This document shows positions 1-6,910 of a stretch of DNA of 16,276 bases, piece by piece. Made by a program: the position numbers and the translations under genes. Numbering within the stretch: the first letter of the stretch is position 1; each line of letters starts with the position of its first letter. Under the pieces are notes generated by a model. It worked only from the letters and a program-made list of their open reading frames with translations, had not been told where the DNA came from and searched no databases. The DNA lies in contig CATYZI010000043.1 of the NCBI GenBank assembly GCA_958415625.1, forward strand, positions 1 through 16,276. The letters are read 5' to 3'. The stretch comes from an uncultured Collinsella sp. Its GTDB lineage: Bacteria > Actinomycetota > Coriobacteriia > Coriobacteriales > Coriobacteriaceae.

Positions 1-155
1 CGGGCGCCCGGTCGGCGGCCCGTTCTGGGCGCGCCTCAATCGTAGCCCGAGACGGTCCCGGGCTGACAATTTCGACTGTAATGGACGTTCCTTAGCGGCT
101 AGTCGTTTAAGAACGTCCCCAACGGCTAACAAAGGGAGCGTCGCTTTGTCACATT
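1..155. other. Non-coding edge with hairpins
   Basis: I see no convincing gene here. There is a 6-bp hairpin (AGCCCG at 44-49 with CGGGCT at 59-64) and an 8-bp one (GGACGTTC at 83-90 with GAACGTCC at 111-118). They are followed by a degenerate copy of the palindromic repeat that recurs at gene ends in this window. The region lies downstream of the M20 peptidase gene, so the hairpins may help end that transcript, but none is followed by a good T-run. Confidence 0.4.
129..155. repeat. Degenerate copy of stop-codon palindrome (family B)
   Basis: ACAAAGGGA followed by TTTGTCACATT matches the outer parts of the better copies at 6880-6910 and 14834-14866. The left arm and centre have diverged. It directly abuts the TAG stop of the M20 peptidase gene (156-158), the same placement as the other copies. 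Confidence 0.55.
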
Positions 156-1571
156 CTAGAGCGTTTGAAGCAGGGCGATGAGGAAGCGAACACCCTGGAG
201 GTAGGCGCGGCGGGTGATGCGCTCGTTGGTGCCGTGGACGCCGCGGTCGCACTCGTCATCGTCGACCACAAACGCCGAAAAACGAATGCATTCGGAGCAA
301 ATGCGCTGGTAGTTGGCAGCGTCGGTCGCGCCGATCACGGTCGAGGGGACAATCGCCAACGGCTCGGATGATCCGTTTTCCTCCGTCCCCTTTGGATCGC
401 GGAAATAGCGGGCGGCGATGGAGCGAACCGCCTCGAGGCCGGGACCACCGATGCGCGGGGACGGCGAGGGTTCGGAGCTGCCGGGGCCCAGCTCCACTTC
501 GACACGACCGGCAAGGTCCGCCCCGGCAACCGCCTCACGGCAGCGCGCCACAACGTCGGCCACGCTCGTGCCCTCGAGCATGCGGAAGTTAATGTTGGCC
601 CACATATCCTGCGGCATCACGTTAGCACCGGTGCTACCGCCCTCGATTTGGGTCGGTGCACAGGTGGTGGTCACGAGCGGATAGAGCTTCTTGCTGGCGA
701 GGCAATCGCGGACAATGGCGCCCCCGTTGGCGGCAATCTCATCCGCCGTGTAAAGCCCCAGCTCGACAAGCTGCGCGGCAAGCAGATCGGTCACGCGCGT
801 CGGCCACTCGATATCGCAGATTGCGGCGATGGCACGGCTGAGCACCTCGAGCGACGTGCCGCCGTAGGGGTTGGACGAATGCCCGCCCTCGCTACGCGTC
901 CTCAACACGATATCGGCGTAGCCCTTCTCCGCGAGATCGGCATGCATAAGCCAGCCCTCGCCCGCGCCGTACTCGGCAGCCGAAACGACACGGTAGTCAC
1001 CCTCATCGATCAGGTATTCAAGTTCAATACCGCGCTCCTCGAGCACGCGGCCGATAGCCCCCGCGCCGTACTGCGTGGTCTCCTCATCCTGGCCAAAGGC
1101 GAGCAACAGTGTGCGCTTGTGCTCCCAGCCATGCGCCAGTGCATACTCGACCGCCTCGAGAATGCCTGCGACCTGGTCTTTCATGTCGATAGCGCCGCGA
1201 CCCCAAATGTAGGTGTCGTCCACATGTCCGCTAAAGGGGGCGTGCGTCCAGTCGGCCTCGGTGCCGGGCACCACGGGGACCACGTCCATGTGGCCCATGA
1301 GCATGACGGGTTTGAGGGCGGAGTCGGAACCGCCAAGCGTCACCAACAGCGAATGGCCGACAAGCTCGACCTCGCCCGCCGCAAATACGTGCGGCCAGGC
1401 CTGCTGCATATACGCGCGCAGGTCGTCGAACGGCTGCCAGTCCACTGCCTCGGCATCCATGCTCGAAATGGTCGGAAACGACAGCACGCGGCCCAAGCGC
1501 TCGCACGCGCCGGCCTCGTCTATATCGGCAAAATCGTCCTCATGCGCAAAGAAGCGCCAAACCTCGGCCAT
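156..1571 (-). CDS. M20 family metallopeptidase (carboxypeptidase S-like)
   Basis: A 471-residue zinc amidohydrolase of the M20 family, expected to cleave a peptide or N-acyl-amino-acid bond in the cytoplasm (no signal peptide seen). Visible family motifs, in order: GHMDVVPV (His94 and Asp96), GRGAIDMKD with the bridging Asp129, GQDEE with general base Glu163 and ligand Glu164, IDEGD near 188-192, GGHSSNPYGG of the lid domain near 229-238, and a C-terminal GVHGTNER carrying the last metal His. The YIWGRGAIDMKD and FGQDEE context resembles the long CPS1/PM20D1-like branch. I chose ATG 1571 over the longer reading from 1625 because GAAAGGA lies just upstream of it. It is the last gene after an amino-acid ABC transporter, 72 bases behind the ATPase gene, so the imported solute may be its substrate. 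That link is inferred from position only. Confidence 0.88.
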   Translation of the reverse strand: MAEVWRFFAHEDDFADIDEAGACERLGRVLSFPTISSMDAEAVDWQPFDDLRAYMQQAWPHVFAAGEVELVGHSLLVTLGGSDSALKPVMLMGHMDVVPVVPGTEADWTHAPFSGHVDDTYIWGRGAIDMKDQVAGILEAVEYALAHGWEHKRTLLLAFGQDEETTQYGAGAIGRVLEERGIELEYLIDEGDYRVVSAAEYGAGEGWLMHADLAEKGYADIVLRTRSEGGHSSNPYGGTSLEVLSRAIAAICDIEWPTRVTDLLAAQLVELGLYTADEIAANGGAIVRDCLASKKLYPLVTTTCAPTQIEGGSTGANVMPQDMWANINFRMLEGTSVADVVARCREAVAGADLAGRVEVELGPGSSEPSPSPRIGGPGLEAVRSIAARYFRDPKGTEENGSSEPLAIVPSTVIGATDAANYQRICSECIRFSAFVVDDDECDRGVHGTNERITRRAYLQGVRFLIALLQTL

Positions 1572-1594
1572 GACATCCTTTCGATTGTGACGAC

Positions 1595-1620
1595 AAAGGC
1601 CGCCCCACGGAAGCGGCCCT
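1595..1620 (-). terminator. Weak GC hairpin between ATPase and M20 genes
   Basis: GGCCGC (1598-1603) pairs with GCGGCC (1613-1618). On the minus strand the hairpin is followed by only TTTG. It may attenuate transcription into the peptidase gene or simply be a processing site. The weak T-run argues against a strong terminator. Confidence 0.3.
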
Positions 1621-1643
1621 GCCACATAAGCGTTTGCGGTCGG

Positions 1644-2429
1644 TTATTTGTCCTCGAGATAGCGAGAGAGGAACTCACGAGTGCGCTGGTGTTTGGGGTT
1701 GCCGAAGAGCTCGGCCGGCGCGGCATCCTCGAGCACCACGCCCTTGTCCATAAAGACCACGCGGTCGGACACCGTGCGGGCAAAGGCCATCTCGTGCGTG
1801 ACGACGACCATGGTCATGCCGTCGGCCGCGAGCTTGCGCATGACCTCGAGCACCTCGCCCACGATCTCGGGGTCGAGTGCGGAAGTCGGCTCGTCGAACA
1901 ACATGATCTGCGGATTCATGCACAGGGCGCGGGCGATGGCCACGCGCTGCTTTTGGCCACCGGACAGGCGACCCACGGCGGCGTGCGCGAACTTTTCGAG
2001 TCCCACGCTCGTCAGATGCTCCATCGCGACCTTCTCGGCCTCGGCCTTGCTCATCTTTTTGAGCGTGACGGGCGCGAGCGTGCAGTTGTCGAGCACATCC
2101 ATGTTGTTGAACAGGTTAAAGCCCTGGAACACCATGCCGATGTCCTCGCGCAATTTGTTGATGTTGCAGCGCTCGGCCGTGAGGTCCTGGCCGTGGAACC
2201 AGATGTGGCCCGCGTCCGGGGTCTCGAGCAGGTTGAGGCAGCGCAGGAAGGTCGACTTGCCTGAGCCCGAGGCGCCGATGATGGTGACAACCTCACCGGG
2301 ATTGACGGACAGGTCGATGCCCTTGAGCACCTCGAGCGAGCCGAAGCTCTTACGCAGGCCCTCGACGCGGATGAGCGGCTCATTGGTCTGTGCGGCGGCC
2401 GCGGTGCCGGTAGTGGCGGTATCTGCCAT
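1644..2429 (-). CDS. Polar amino acid ABC transporter, ATP-binding protein
   Basis: A 261-residue ATPase subunit that powers import through the permease encoded just upstream. All nucleotide-binding motifs are intact: Walker A GASGSGKST (52-60), Q-loop Gln102, signature LSGGQKQRVAIARAL (from 155), Walker B IMLFDEPTSALDPE (from 175) and the switch His211 in VVVTHEM. Length and the FNLFNNMDVLDN segment fit the GlnQ/HisP polar amino-acid group. ATG 2429 was chosen over a longer reading from 2504 because GAGGAG lies 8 bases upstream and the longer form would run into the permease gene. The permease stop is 22 bases upstream, so the two are almost certainly co-transcribed. The amino acid carried cannot be read from the sequence. 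Confidence 0.93.
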   Translation of the reverse strand: MADTATTGTAAAAQTNEPLIRVEGLRKSFGSLEVLKGIDLSVNPGEVVTIIGASGSGKSTFLRCLNLLETPDAGHIWFHGQDLTAERCNINKLREDIGMVFQGFNLFNNMDVLDNCTLAPVTLKKMSKAEAEKVAMEHLTSVGLEKFAHAAVGRLSGGQKQRVAIARALCMNPQIMLFDEPTSALDPEIVGEVLEVMRKLAADGMTMVVVTHEMAFARTVSDRVVFMDKGVVLEDAAPAELFGNPKHQRTREFLSRYLEDK

Positions 2430-2451
2430 GATGATTCTCCTCGTCTTGAGC

Positions 2452-3600
2452 CTAGTTGGAGCTGGGCAGCGTTGCCGGGGCCTCGGCGCCGAGCTTTTTG
2501 CCAAAGGCCTCGAGCAGGCGGCTCGCCACGAGCGTCAGGATCAGGTAGACCACGAGTGCCACGCAGTAGACCTCCATCTGGCGATAGTACACGCCGGCGA
2601 CGGTGGTGGTGGCGTACATAAGGTCGAACACGCCGATGACCGAGAGCACCGACGAATCCTTGATGTTGATGATGAGCTCGTTGGTGAGCGCCGGAATCGC
2701 GTTTTTAATGCCCTGAGGGAACACGACCTTGCGCATAGCCTGCCACTGCGACAGACCCAGCGAGCGCGCTGCCTCGGCCTGGCCGGGATCGATGGACTCG
2801 ATGCCGCCGCGCAGGACCTCCATCATGTAGGCGGTGGAGTTGAGCGAAATGGTGACGAGGCCGGCGGTGAAGGTACTCCAAATCTGGTTGGCCTGGGCAG
2901 TCTCGAAGCCCATGCCGCGCAAAACGGTGAAGCCCGCGTAATAGATGAGCAGGCCCTGGACCATCATGGGCGTGCCGCGCACGATGGTGGAGTAGACGGT
3001 CGCAAAGCCGCGGCCGATGCTCTTAAAGAAGCGCACCAGGTCGTTGTCTACGCGGTCGAAGGTCTGAATACGCAGGAACACAAAGAGCAGCGCCAGGAAG
3101 AATGCGATGACGGTGCCGAAGGTGGCAAGCGCGATGGTGATCTCGATGCCACGGATGAAGAAGTCGCCGCTCTTGTAGGTCATGTAGACCAGGCTCGACA
3201 AAAAGTCGCTGGGGTTGGAGTCCGAGACAATGCTCACCTGCACCAGATCGATAAACGACATGACGCAACGGTCGATAAAGAAGATCGCCGCGATGGCGAC
3301 CACGACATAGCTGCCCAAGCGCGCGCCGCGACGGAAGCGCTCGGAAGCAAACGGCGACTTTTCGCGATAGTCGCTCCAATGCATGAGCTTGGTGACGAGC
3401 GCCGCCGCCGACACGATAATCCAGGCCCAAAGAATTGCCCAGAGGCAGTCCTGGAAGATACCGGTGGGGGCCAAGAAGCTCAGCGGCGTGGGGTTGCGCT
3501 GGCTAAACGCCAGGCCGAGCGCCGCGATAACGCTCGTGCCCAGGTATACATAACGGTGGTCTGCCTTGATAAAGGAGGCCAGGCGATTGATGGTTTTCAT
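2452..3600 (-). CDS. Polar amino acid ABC transporter, permease
   Basis: A 382-residue inner-membrane subunit. The C-terminal half (about 150-368) is a standard His/Glu/Gln-type permease domain with the ATPase-docking EAA loop at 276-296 (EAARSLGLSQWQAMRK). It also has TMs near 150-177, 200-228, 244-262, 300-330 and 340-362. Unlike the usual roughly 220-residue family member, it carries a 150-residue N-terminal part with three extra hydrophobic segments (about 17-33, 50-70, 97-117). Start ATG 3600 is preceded by GGGAGG. That ribosome site overlaps the stop codon of the binding-protein gene, leaving 9 bases between the genes, which indicates tight translational coupling. The role of the extra N-terminal helices is unknown. 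Confidence 0.9.
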   Translation of the reverse strand: MKTINRLASFIKADHRYVYLGTSVIAALGLAFSQRNPTPLSFLAPTGIFQDCLWAILWAWIIVSAAALVTKLMHWSDYREKSPFASERFRRGARLGSYVVVAIAAIFFIDRCVMSFIDLVQVSIVSDSNPSDFLSSLVYMTYKSGDFFIRGIEITIALATFGTVIAFFLALLFVFLRIQTFDRVDNDLVRFFKSIGRGFATVYSTIVRGTPMMVQGLLIYYAGFTVLRGMGFETAQANQIWSTFTAGLVTISLNSTAYMMEVLRGGIESIDPGQAEAARSLGLSQWQAMRKVVFPQGIKNAIPALTNELIINIKDSSVLSVIGVFDLMYATTTVAGVYYRQMEVYCVALVVYLILTLVASRLLEAFGKKLGAEAPATLPSSN

Positions 3601-3609
3601 GCTGCCTCC

Positions 3610-4536
3610 CTATGCCGGCTGACGGTCGAGGCACGCGTCCCACATTTGGTCGCGCTCCTTTTGGCTAATGCCCTTGAGTGTCTTGTCGATGAGTTTAAGC
3701 AGCTTGTCCGAGCCCTTGCGGCAGCCGACGTTTGCCGTGACCTCCTGCTTGAAACCCTCGCCCTCGGCAAATTGAATCGGCACGATACCCGGGTTTTGCG
3801 CCATATAGCCCTTCTCGTTCTCAGTGTTGTAGGTCACGGCGTCGCACGTGCCCTGCAGCAAATTCGAAAACACCGTGGGGACCGAATCGACCGGGTTTTT
3901 GTGCACAACGCCCGGGATCTCGTCAATGACAGTGTCGAGCATGGTGTCCTTTTGACCGAGCACCGTGGCACCGCTGAAGTCGCTGAGCTTGGTGGCGTTT
4001 TGGTAGGGCGAGCCCTCTTTTACGAACAGGCCAAAGTAACCAATGAAGTACGGGTCGGAAAAGCCGACGGACTCCTCGCGCTCGGGCGTGGCGCTCATGC
4101 CGGCAATGATGAGGTCGATCTGGCCGTTGTTGAGCGAATCGATAAGGCCCGAGAAGCTCTGCTTGACGGCAACGGGCTCGCCGCCGAGGGCCTTGCAGAC
4201 GATCTTGGCGATCTGCACGTCGTAGCCATCGGCATAGGCGCCCTGCACGTTGTCGATGGGGATAGTGAACTCACTGGCCTCGGAGACCTGCCAGTTGTAC
4301 GGGGCGTAGGCCGCCTCCATGCCGATGCGGATCTTGTCCTTGCCGATAACGGAATCGGACAGGTCGTCGCGACCGCCGCCCGTCGTGGGCTGAACCACCT
4401 TGAGCGTGGACGGGCGCTGACAGCCGGCGAGCGCGCCGGCGACAACGGTAGCGCTCGCAGCAAGCGCACTGCCTAAGAAGATACGACGGCTGCACACCGG
4501 CTGGGTATGCGCGCCGCGCTGTAGTCGAGGTTGCAT
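3610..4536 (-). CDS. Polar amino acid ABC transporter, binding lipoprotein (Tat)
   Basis: A 308-residue extracytoplasmic solute-binding protein of family 3. The N-terminus combines a twin-arginine motif SRRIFLG (16-22), a hydrophobic stretch and a lipobox LAGC (36-39). It is therefore predicted to be exported folded by Tat and lipid-anchored at Cys39. The mature part begins the family fold with KIRIGMEAAYAPYNWQ and continues with GYDVQIAKIV and SGLIDSLNNGQIDLIIAG, then MSATPEREESVGFSDPY, the classic signature of amino-acid binders. ATG 4536 was chosen over an upstream TTG (4551) because GGGAAGG precedes it at good spacing and would be coding in the longer form. First gene of the ABC/M20 unit. 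Ligand specificity cannot be read from the sequence. Confidence 0.9.
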   Translation of the reverse strand: MQPRLQRGAHTQPVCSRRIFLGSALAASATVVAGALAGCQRPSTLKVVQPTTGGGRDDLSDSVIGKDKIRIGMEAAYAPYNWQVSEASEFTIPIDNVQGAYADGYDVQIAKIVCKALGGEPVAVKQSFSGLIDSLNNGQIDLIIAGMSATPEREESVGFSDPYFIGYFGLFVKEGSPYQNATKLSDFSGATVLGQKDTMLDTVIDEIPGVVHKNPVDSVPTVFSNLLQGTCDAVTYNTENEKGYMAQNPGIVPIQFAEGEGFKQEVTANVGCRKGSDKLLKLIDKTLKGISQKERDQMWDACLDRQPA

Positions 4537-4618
4537 CTGGTGCCTTCCCAATTTCGTTTTGCTGACAATAAGACAGGATATACGTCAACAACCAGCAGCG
4601 CAGCATGTGCGCGAAAAA

Positions 4619-4648
4619 TTAATAGGCACACGAGGACGATTGGCACAA
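4619..4648 (-). promoter_or_regulatory. Candidate promoter of the ABC/M20 unit
   Basis: On the minus strand TTGTGC (4648-4643) and TATTAA (4624-4619) are separated by 18 bases, in the AT-richest part of the gap and about 80 bases before the binding-protein start. Both hexamers are imperfect. This is a pattern match only. Confidence 0.3.
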
Positions 4649-4718
4649 AGTAACCTATCCCCCATGCACCAAGCCCTTGACGGAAACGGCGACGCCGATG
4701 TTTTGACAATGCCAGCGA

Positions 4719-4818
4719 GCGCCACCCAGAGCGAACAAGTTGGCATGAAAAAGGCAAGGCATAGACCTTCTGGTCATGCCGTGCCTTTTGAATGACAAAT
4801 TGTCGCTCTGGGTGGCGC
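4719..4818. repeat. 100-bp nested inverted repeat (possible MITE-like element)
   Basis: GCGCCACCCAGAGCGA (4719-4734) is the exact reverse complement of 4803-4818. Inside lies a partly matching arm (around 4736-4746 against 4792-4802) and then the terminator hairpin, so the whole segment can fold on itself. A CAGCG pentamer occurs one base outside each end (4713-4717 and 4820-4824), which might be a target duplication or chance. Confidence 0.6.
4748..4790 (-). terminator. Intrinsic terminator, probably of the epimerase-like gene
   Basis: Near-perfect hairpin with arms 4749-4767 and 4772-4789 and a TTCT loop. On the minus strand it reads AAAAGGCACGGCATGACC, AGAA, then the complementary arm ending in TTTTT. 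The plus strand also ends in TTTT, so it could work in both directions. It separates the epimerase-like gene from the ABC unit. Confidence 0.75.
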
Positions 4819-4833
4819 GCAGCGTCGACCGGC

Positions 4834-4855
4834 CCGCCGTTCGTCAGAACGGCGG
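4834..4855 (-). terminator. Hairpin just after the epimerase-like stop
   Basis: CCGCCGTTC (4834-4842) and GAACGGCGG (4847-4855) form a perfect 9-bp stem with a 4-base loop, 5 bases after the stop codon. No T-run follows on the minus strand, so it is better viewed as a 3'-end stabiliser than a complete terminator. Confidence 0.4.
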
Positions 4856-4860
4856 AACCT

Positions 4861-5754
4861 CTAGAGCAGGGTGACGCTAAAGGAACGGGTGTCGGTAGCG
4901 CCCGGCGCCAGCGTAATGGTGTTGACCTTGTGCTCGAAGACGTCGTCCTCGGTGTCCATCGTGGTGTGACCGGTCCAAGGCTCGAGCGCCACAAACGGGG
5001 CGTCGTTGGCGGCAGACCACACGCCGATGTACTTAAAGCCCTCAAAGTCGATCTTGACGCCATGGCCCGACTTGCGACCGCGCAGCGCGAGCGTGGAGCC
5101 CGGGGTATCGGTGAACATGATGGCGTCGTTATCGAAGCTACGGTGCGTGATGGGCAGCACGTCCGAGTTATCGGGGGCCTTGTGGCTGCCCTCGAACGTC
5201 ATAAGGCCATCGGGCGTGATGATGGGGGCCTCGTTAGTCCAAGCCTCGGTAAACGCCAGCTCGTAATCCTCGAATGCCTCGTCCTCGGCACCAGGAGCGG
5301 GCACGTTAAATGCGGGGTGACCGCCCACCGAGAACGGCAGGTCCACGTCGCCGGTGTTCGTAACGGCAACGGTCTGGGTAAGCGTGGCGTCGCCGGTCAG
5401 GGCATAGGTCATGTTGAGCTTAAAGTGGAAGGGGAACGCCTTGAGCGACTCAGGCGTGTCAGTGATCTCGTAGGTGACGGACGAACCGTCCTCGGAGACC
5501 TCGACCAGCTTGTGCTCGACAATGCGCGCGAGTCCGTGGCGCGGCATCTCGCAGGTGCCGGCCGCAGACGTTGCCGTGTTGTTGCGCAGCGATCCCACGA
5601 TGGGGAACAGAATCGGCGCATGCTTGCCCCAAAAGGCGGGGTCGCCCTGCCACAGATACTCGTTGCCGTTGAGGGCAAGGCTCGTGAGCTGGGCACCCAT
5701 GGAATCGATGGCCGCGGTGAGGCCGCCGCGCTTGATGGTAGTGACGGTGGACAT
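4861..5754 (-). CDS. Aldose 1-epimerase family protein (LacX-like)
   Basis: A 297-residue cytoplasmic protein of the galactose-mutarotase superfamily, LacX-like branch. Diagnostic segments are GAQLTSLALNGNEYLWQGDP and HAPILFPIVGSLRNN in the first 60 residues, PRHGLAR with His73, GGHPAFNVP with His146, and ALEPWTG with the candidate catalytic Glu258. Members of this fold interconvert sugar anomers or bind hexose derivatives. The exact substrate of LacX-like proteins is not settled, so no sugar is named here. ATG 5754 is preceded by GGAGGAAG at ideal spacing, which favours it over the longer reading from 5778. It appears monocistronic, with terminator-like structures downstream and an unrelated membrane-protein gene upstream. 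Confidence 0.85.
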   Translation of the reverse strand: MSTVTTIKRGGLTAAIDSMGAQLTSLALNGNEYLWQGDPAFWGKHAPILFPIVGSLRNNTATSAAGTCEMPRHGLARIVEHKLVEVSEDGSSVTYEITDTPESLKAFPFHFKLNMTYALTGDATLTQTVAVTNTGDVDLPFSVGGHPAFNVPAPGAEDEAFEDYELAFTEAWTNEAPIITPDGLMTFEGSHKAPDNSDVLPITHRSFDNDAIMFTDTPGSTLALRGRKSGHGVKIDFEGFKYIGVWSAANDAPFVALEPWTGHTTMDTEDDVFEHKVNTITLAPGATDTRSFSVTLL

Positions 5755-5812
5755 GTTACTTCCTCCAAAAGTAAACAATAGTGTCGAGGGCTATTGTCCC
5801 ACTCTTGGCGGC

Positions 5813-5833
5813 AAGGAGAAGCGACAGGCACAG
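5813..5833. repeat. Possible remnant of a palindromic repeat
   Basis: The GCGACAGGCACAG segment directly next to the stop of the membrane-protein gene resembles part of the GACAAAGGAGGCAGGCACCTGACACA-like repeat at 12834-12865. Its position at a stop codon matches the other repeats. The match is short, so this is tentative. Confidence 0.25.
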
Positions 5834-6709
5834 TTATTGAACGATTGCGTAAAGGTCGAACCCGCCCTGCGGCGTGCTGTCGACCGTATCGGGCGCCTGT
5901 GAATTAAAACTCACCGGAACCATGCGCTTTGAGGCACGGTAACGCGTGCCGTCGGTGGCGACGGGCGGCTCATCGACCGTGAGCTCGTAGTCGCCGGGCT
6001 TGAGCTCGATGCCGTCACCTTCGGAATTAACGTATTGATACTCGTCGATTGCTTGTCCCCTGAGCGTGCGGCCCACAATATGGACGAGCATTTGGCTATC
6101 GCCGCGCGCGGTATCCCACGTCGCGCCGTCCTTAACCTCGACCGACACATGCACCGAGCGCGTGCGGCTGAGCGATTGCTCGACAGACATCTCGACCTTG
6201 GCGGCGTCCTTGCGCTGTTGCTCCACGTGGCTCCAGACATTTCCGATCGCCGAGCAAGCGATGACGCCGGCCATGAAGGCGATGAGGATGGGGCCGAGCG
6301 GTGAGCGGCGGGCCGCGTCTTCCTCGCGAGCCAGGTTGGGGCGACGCGTGGGGGCGGGCGCCTGGGCACCCTGCGCGGGCACGTCGAGTATGCTGAAGGA
6401 TGCCGTGCTGCCGGGGTCGATGGTGTGGCGCGGCTGCGGGGTCTTGGCCGGCGAGATGGACATGTCGGCTGGCTCACCCAGCGTGGCCGTGGCATCGGCC
6501 TTTGCCTCGTCGGCCTCGGCCTGGGCCCAGGCCTGCTCGAAGGTCAGGGGCTCGGCGGGGTCGGAATCGGCATCCGAGTCAAGCGCATCGCCAGCATCGG
6601 AGTCCACATCGGTCCCGTCGCTCAACTCATCACTTGGCAAGGGCTCGTCCCACACCTCATCCGGAGCCTCGCCCTCGCTGTACCACCATTCAAAGCTATC
6701 GATATCCAT
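5834..6709 (-). CDS. Single-pass membrane protein of unknown function
   Basis: A 291-residue protein I do not recognise. Residues 1-85 are strongly acidic (runs of Asp/Ser/Glu) and probably disordered. A basic patch near 121-135 (TRRPNLAREEDAARRS) precedes one membrane helix at about 138-157 (GPILIAFMAGVIACSAIGNV), predicting N-inside, C-outside. The external part (158-291) begins with a short charged helix. It then looks beta-rich, with HVSVEVKDGATWDT, GIELKPGDYELTVDEPPV and a C-terminal GGFDLYAIV strand. The PGDYELTV phrase recalls carboxypeptidase-regulatory or Ig-like surface domains. Start ATG 6709 has an AAGGGGG site upstream; a GTG at 6742 is an alternative. It may sense or bind something at the envelope, but nothing in the neighbours shows what. 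Confidence 0.7.
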   Translation of the reverse strand: MDIDSFEWWYSEGEAPDEVWDEPLPSDELSDGTDVDSDAGDALDSDADSDPAEPLTFEQAWAQAEADEAKADATATLGEPADMSISPAKTPQPRHTIDPGSTASFSILDVPAQGAQAPAPTRRPNLAREEDAARRSPLGPILIAFMAGVIACSAIGNVWSHVEQQRKDAAKVEMSVEQSLSRTRSVHVSVEVKDGATWDTARGDSQMLVHIVGRTLRGQAIDEYQYVNSEGDGIELKPGDYELTVDEPPVATDGTRYRASKRMVPVSFNSQAPDTVDSTPQGGFDLYAIVQ

Positions 6710-6800
6710 ACGGGGCGCCCCCTTGGCCTCGCAAATAAACACTTGCTAGCCTTATACCCCCAGACGGCACGGCGGCTCGCCGGCACAGATAGGAAAACCA

Positions 6801-6861
6801 TCACAACATTCGACGCTTTTCCTCGTTTTCGAGATTTTCATCGAATGTTGTGACGGTTTGG
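6801..6861. repeat. 61-bp inverted-repeat element, copy 1 (family A)
   Basis: Arms TCACAACATTCGA (6801-6813) and TCGAATGTTGTGA (6841-6853) are perfectly complementary. The interior carries CTCG-TTTT-CGAG, a small apical hairpin, and CGGTTTGG trails the right arm. The same 61 bases recur at 11728-11788 with a single change. Both copies sit beside a family-B palindrome near the end of a minus-strand gene. Confidence 0.85.
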
Positions 6862-6879
6862 GCGGCAGCCATGCCGCGA

Positions 6880-6910
6880 ATGTGACAAAGGGACTGTCCT
6901 CTTGTCACAT
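6880..6910. repeat. Stop-codon palindrome, family B
   Basis: ATGTGACAA (6880-6888) and TTGTCACAT (6902-6910) flank GGGACTGTCC, giving a near-continuous palindrome. It overlaps the 3' end of the MerR gene: the ATG TGA that encodes the final Met and stop lies within the repeat. Confidence 0.8.

Larger units (their letters stand above)
4537..4860. other. Structured intergenic gap
   Basis: A 324-base gap between the epimerase-like gene and the binding-protein gene, both on the minus strand. It holds, in minus-strand order: a short hairpin after the epimerase stop, a long nested inverted repeat containing an intrinsic terminator, then an AT-richer stretch with a candidate promoter for the ABC unit. 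No coding region is convincing. Confidence 0.6.

Noticed and set aside
648..2264. A 538-codon plus-strand open frame
   Set aside because: It spans the antisense of the M20 and ATPase genes and their gap and has low-complexity His/Arg/Ala-rich translation.
1681..4476. A 931-codon plus-strand open frame antisense to the ABC genes
   Set aside because: It is an artefact of high GC codon bias opposite real genes; its translation has no family features, while the minus strand encodes three intact ABC subunits.
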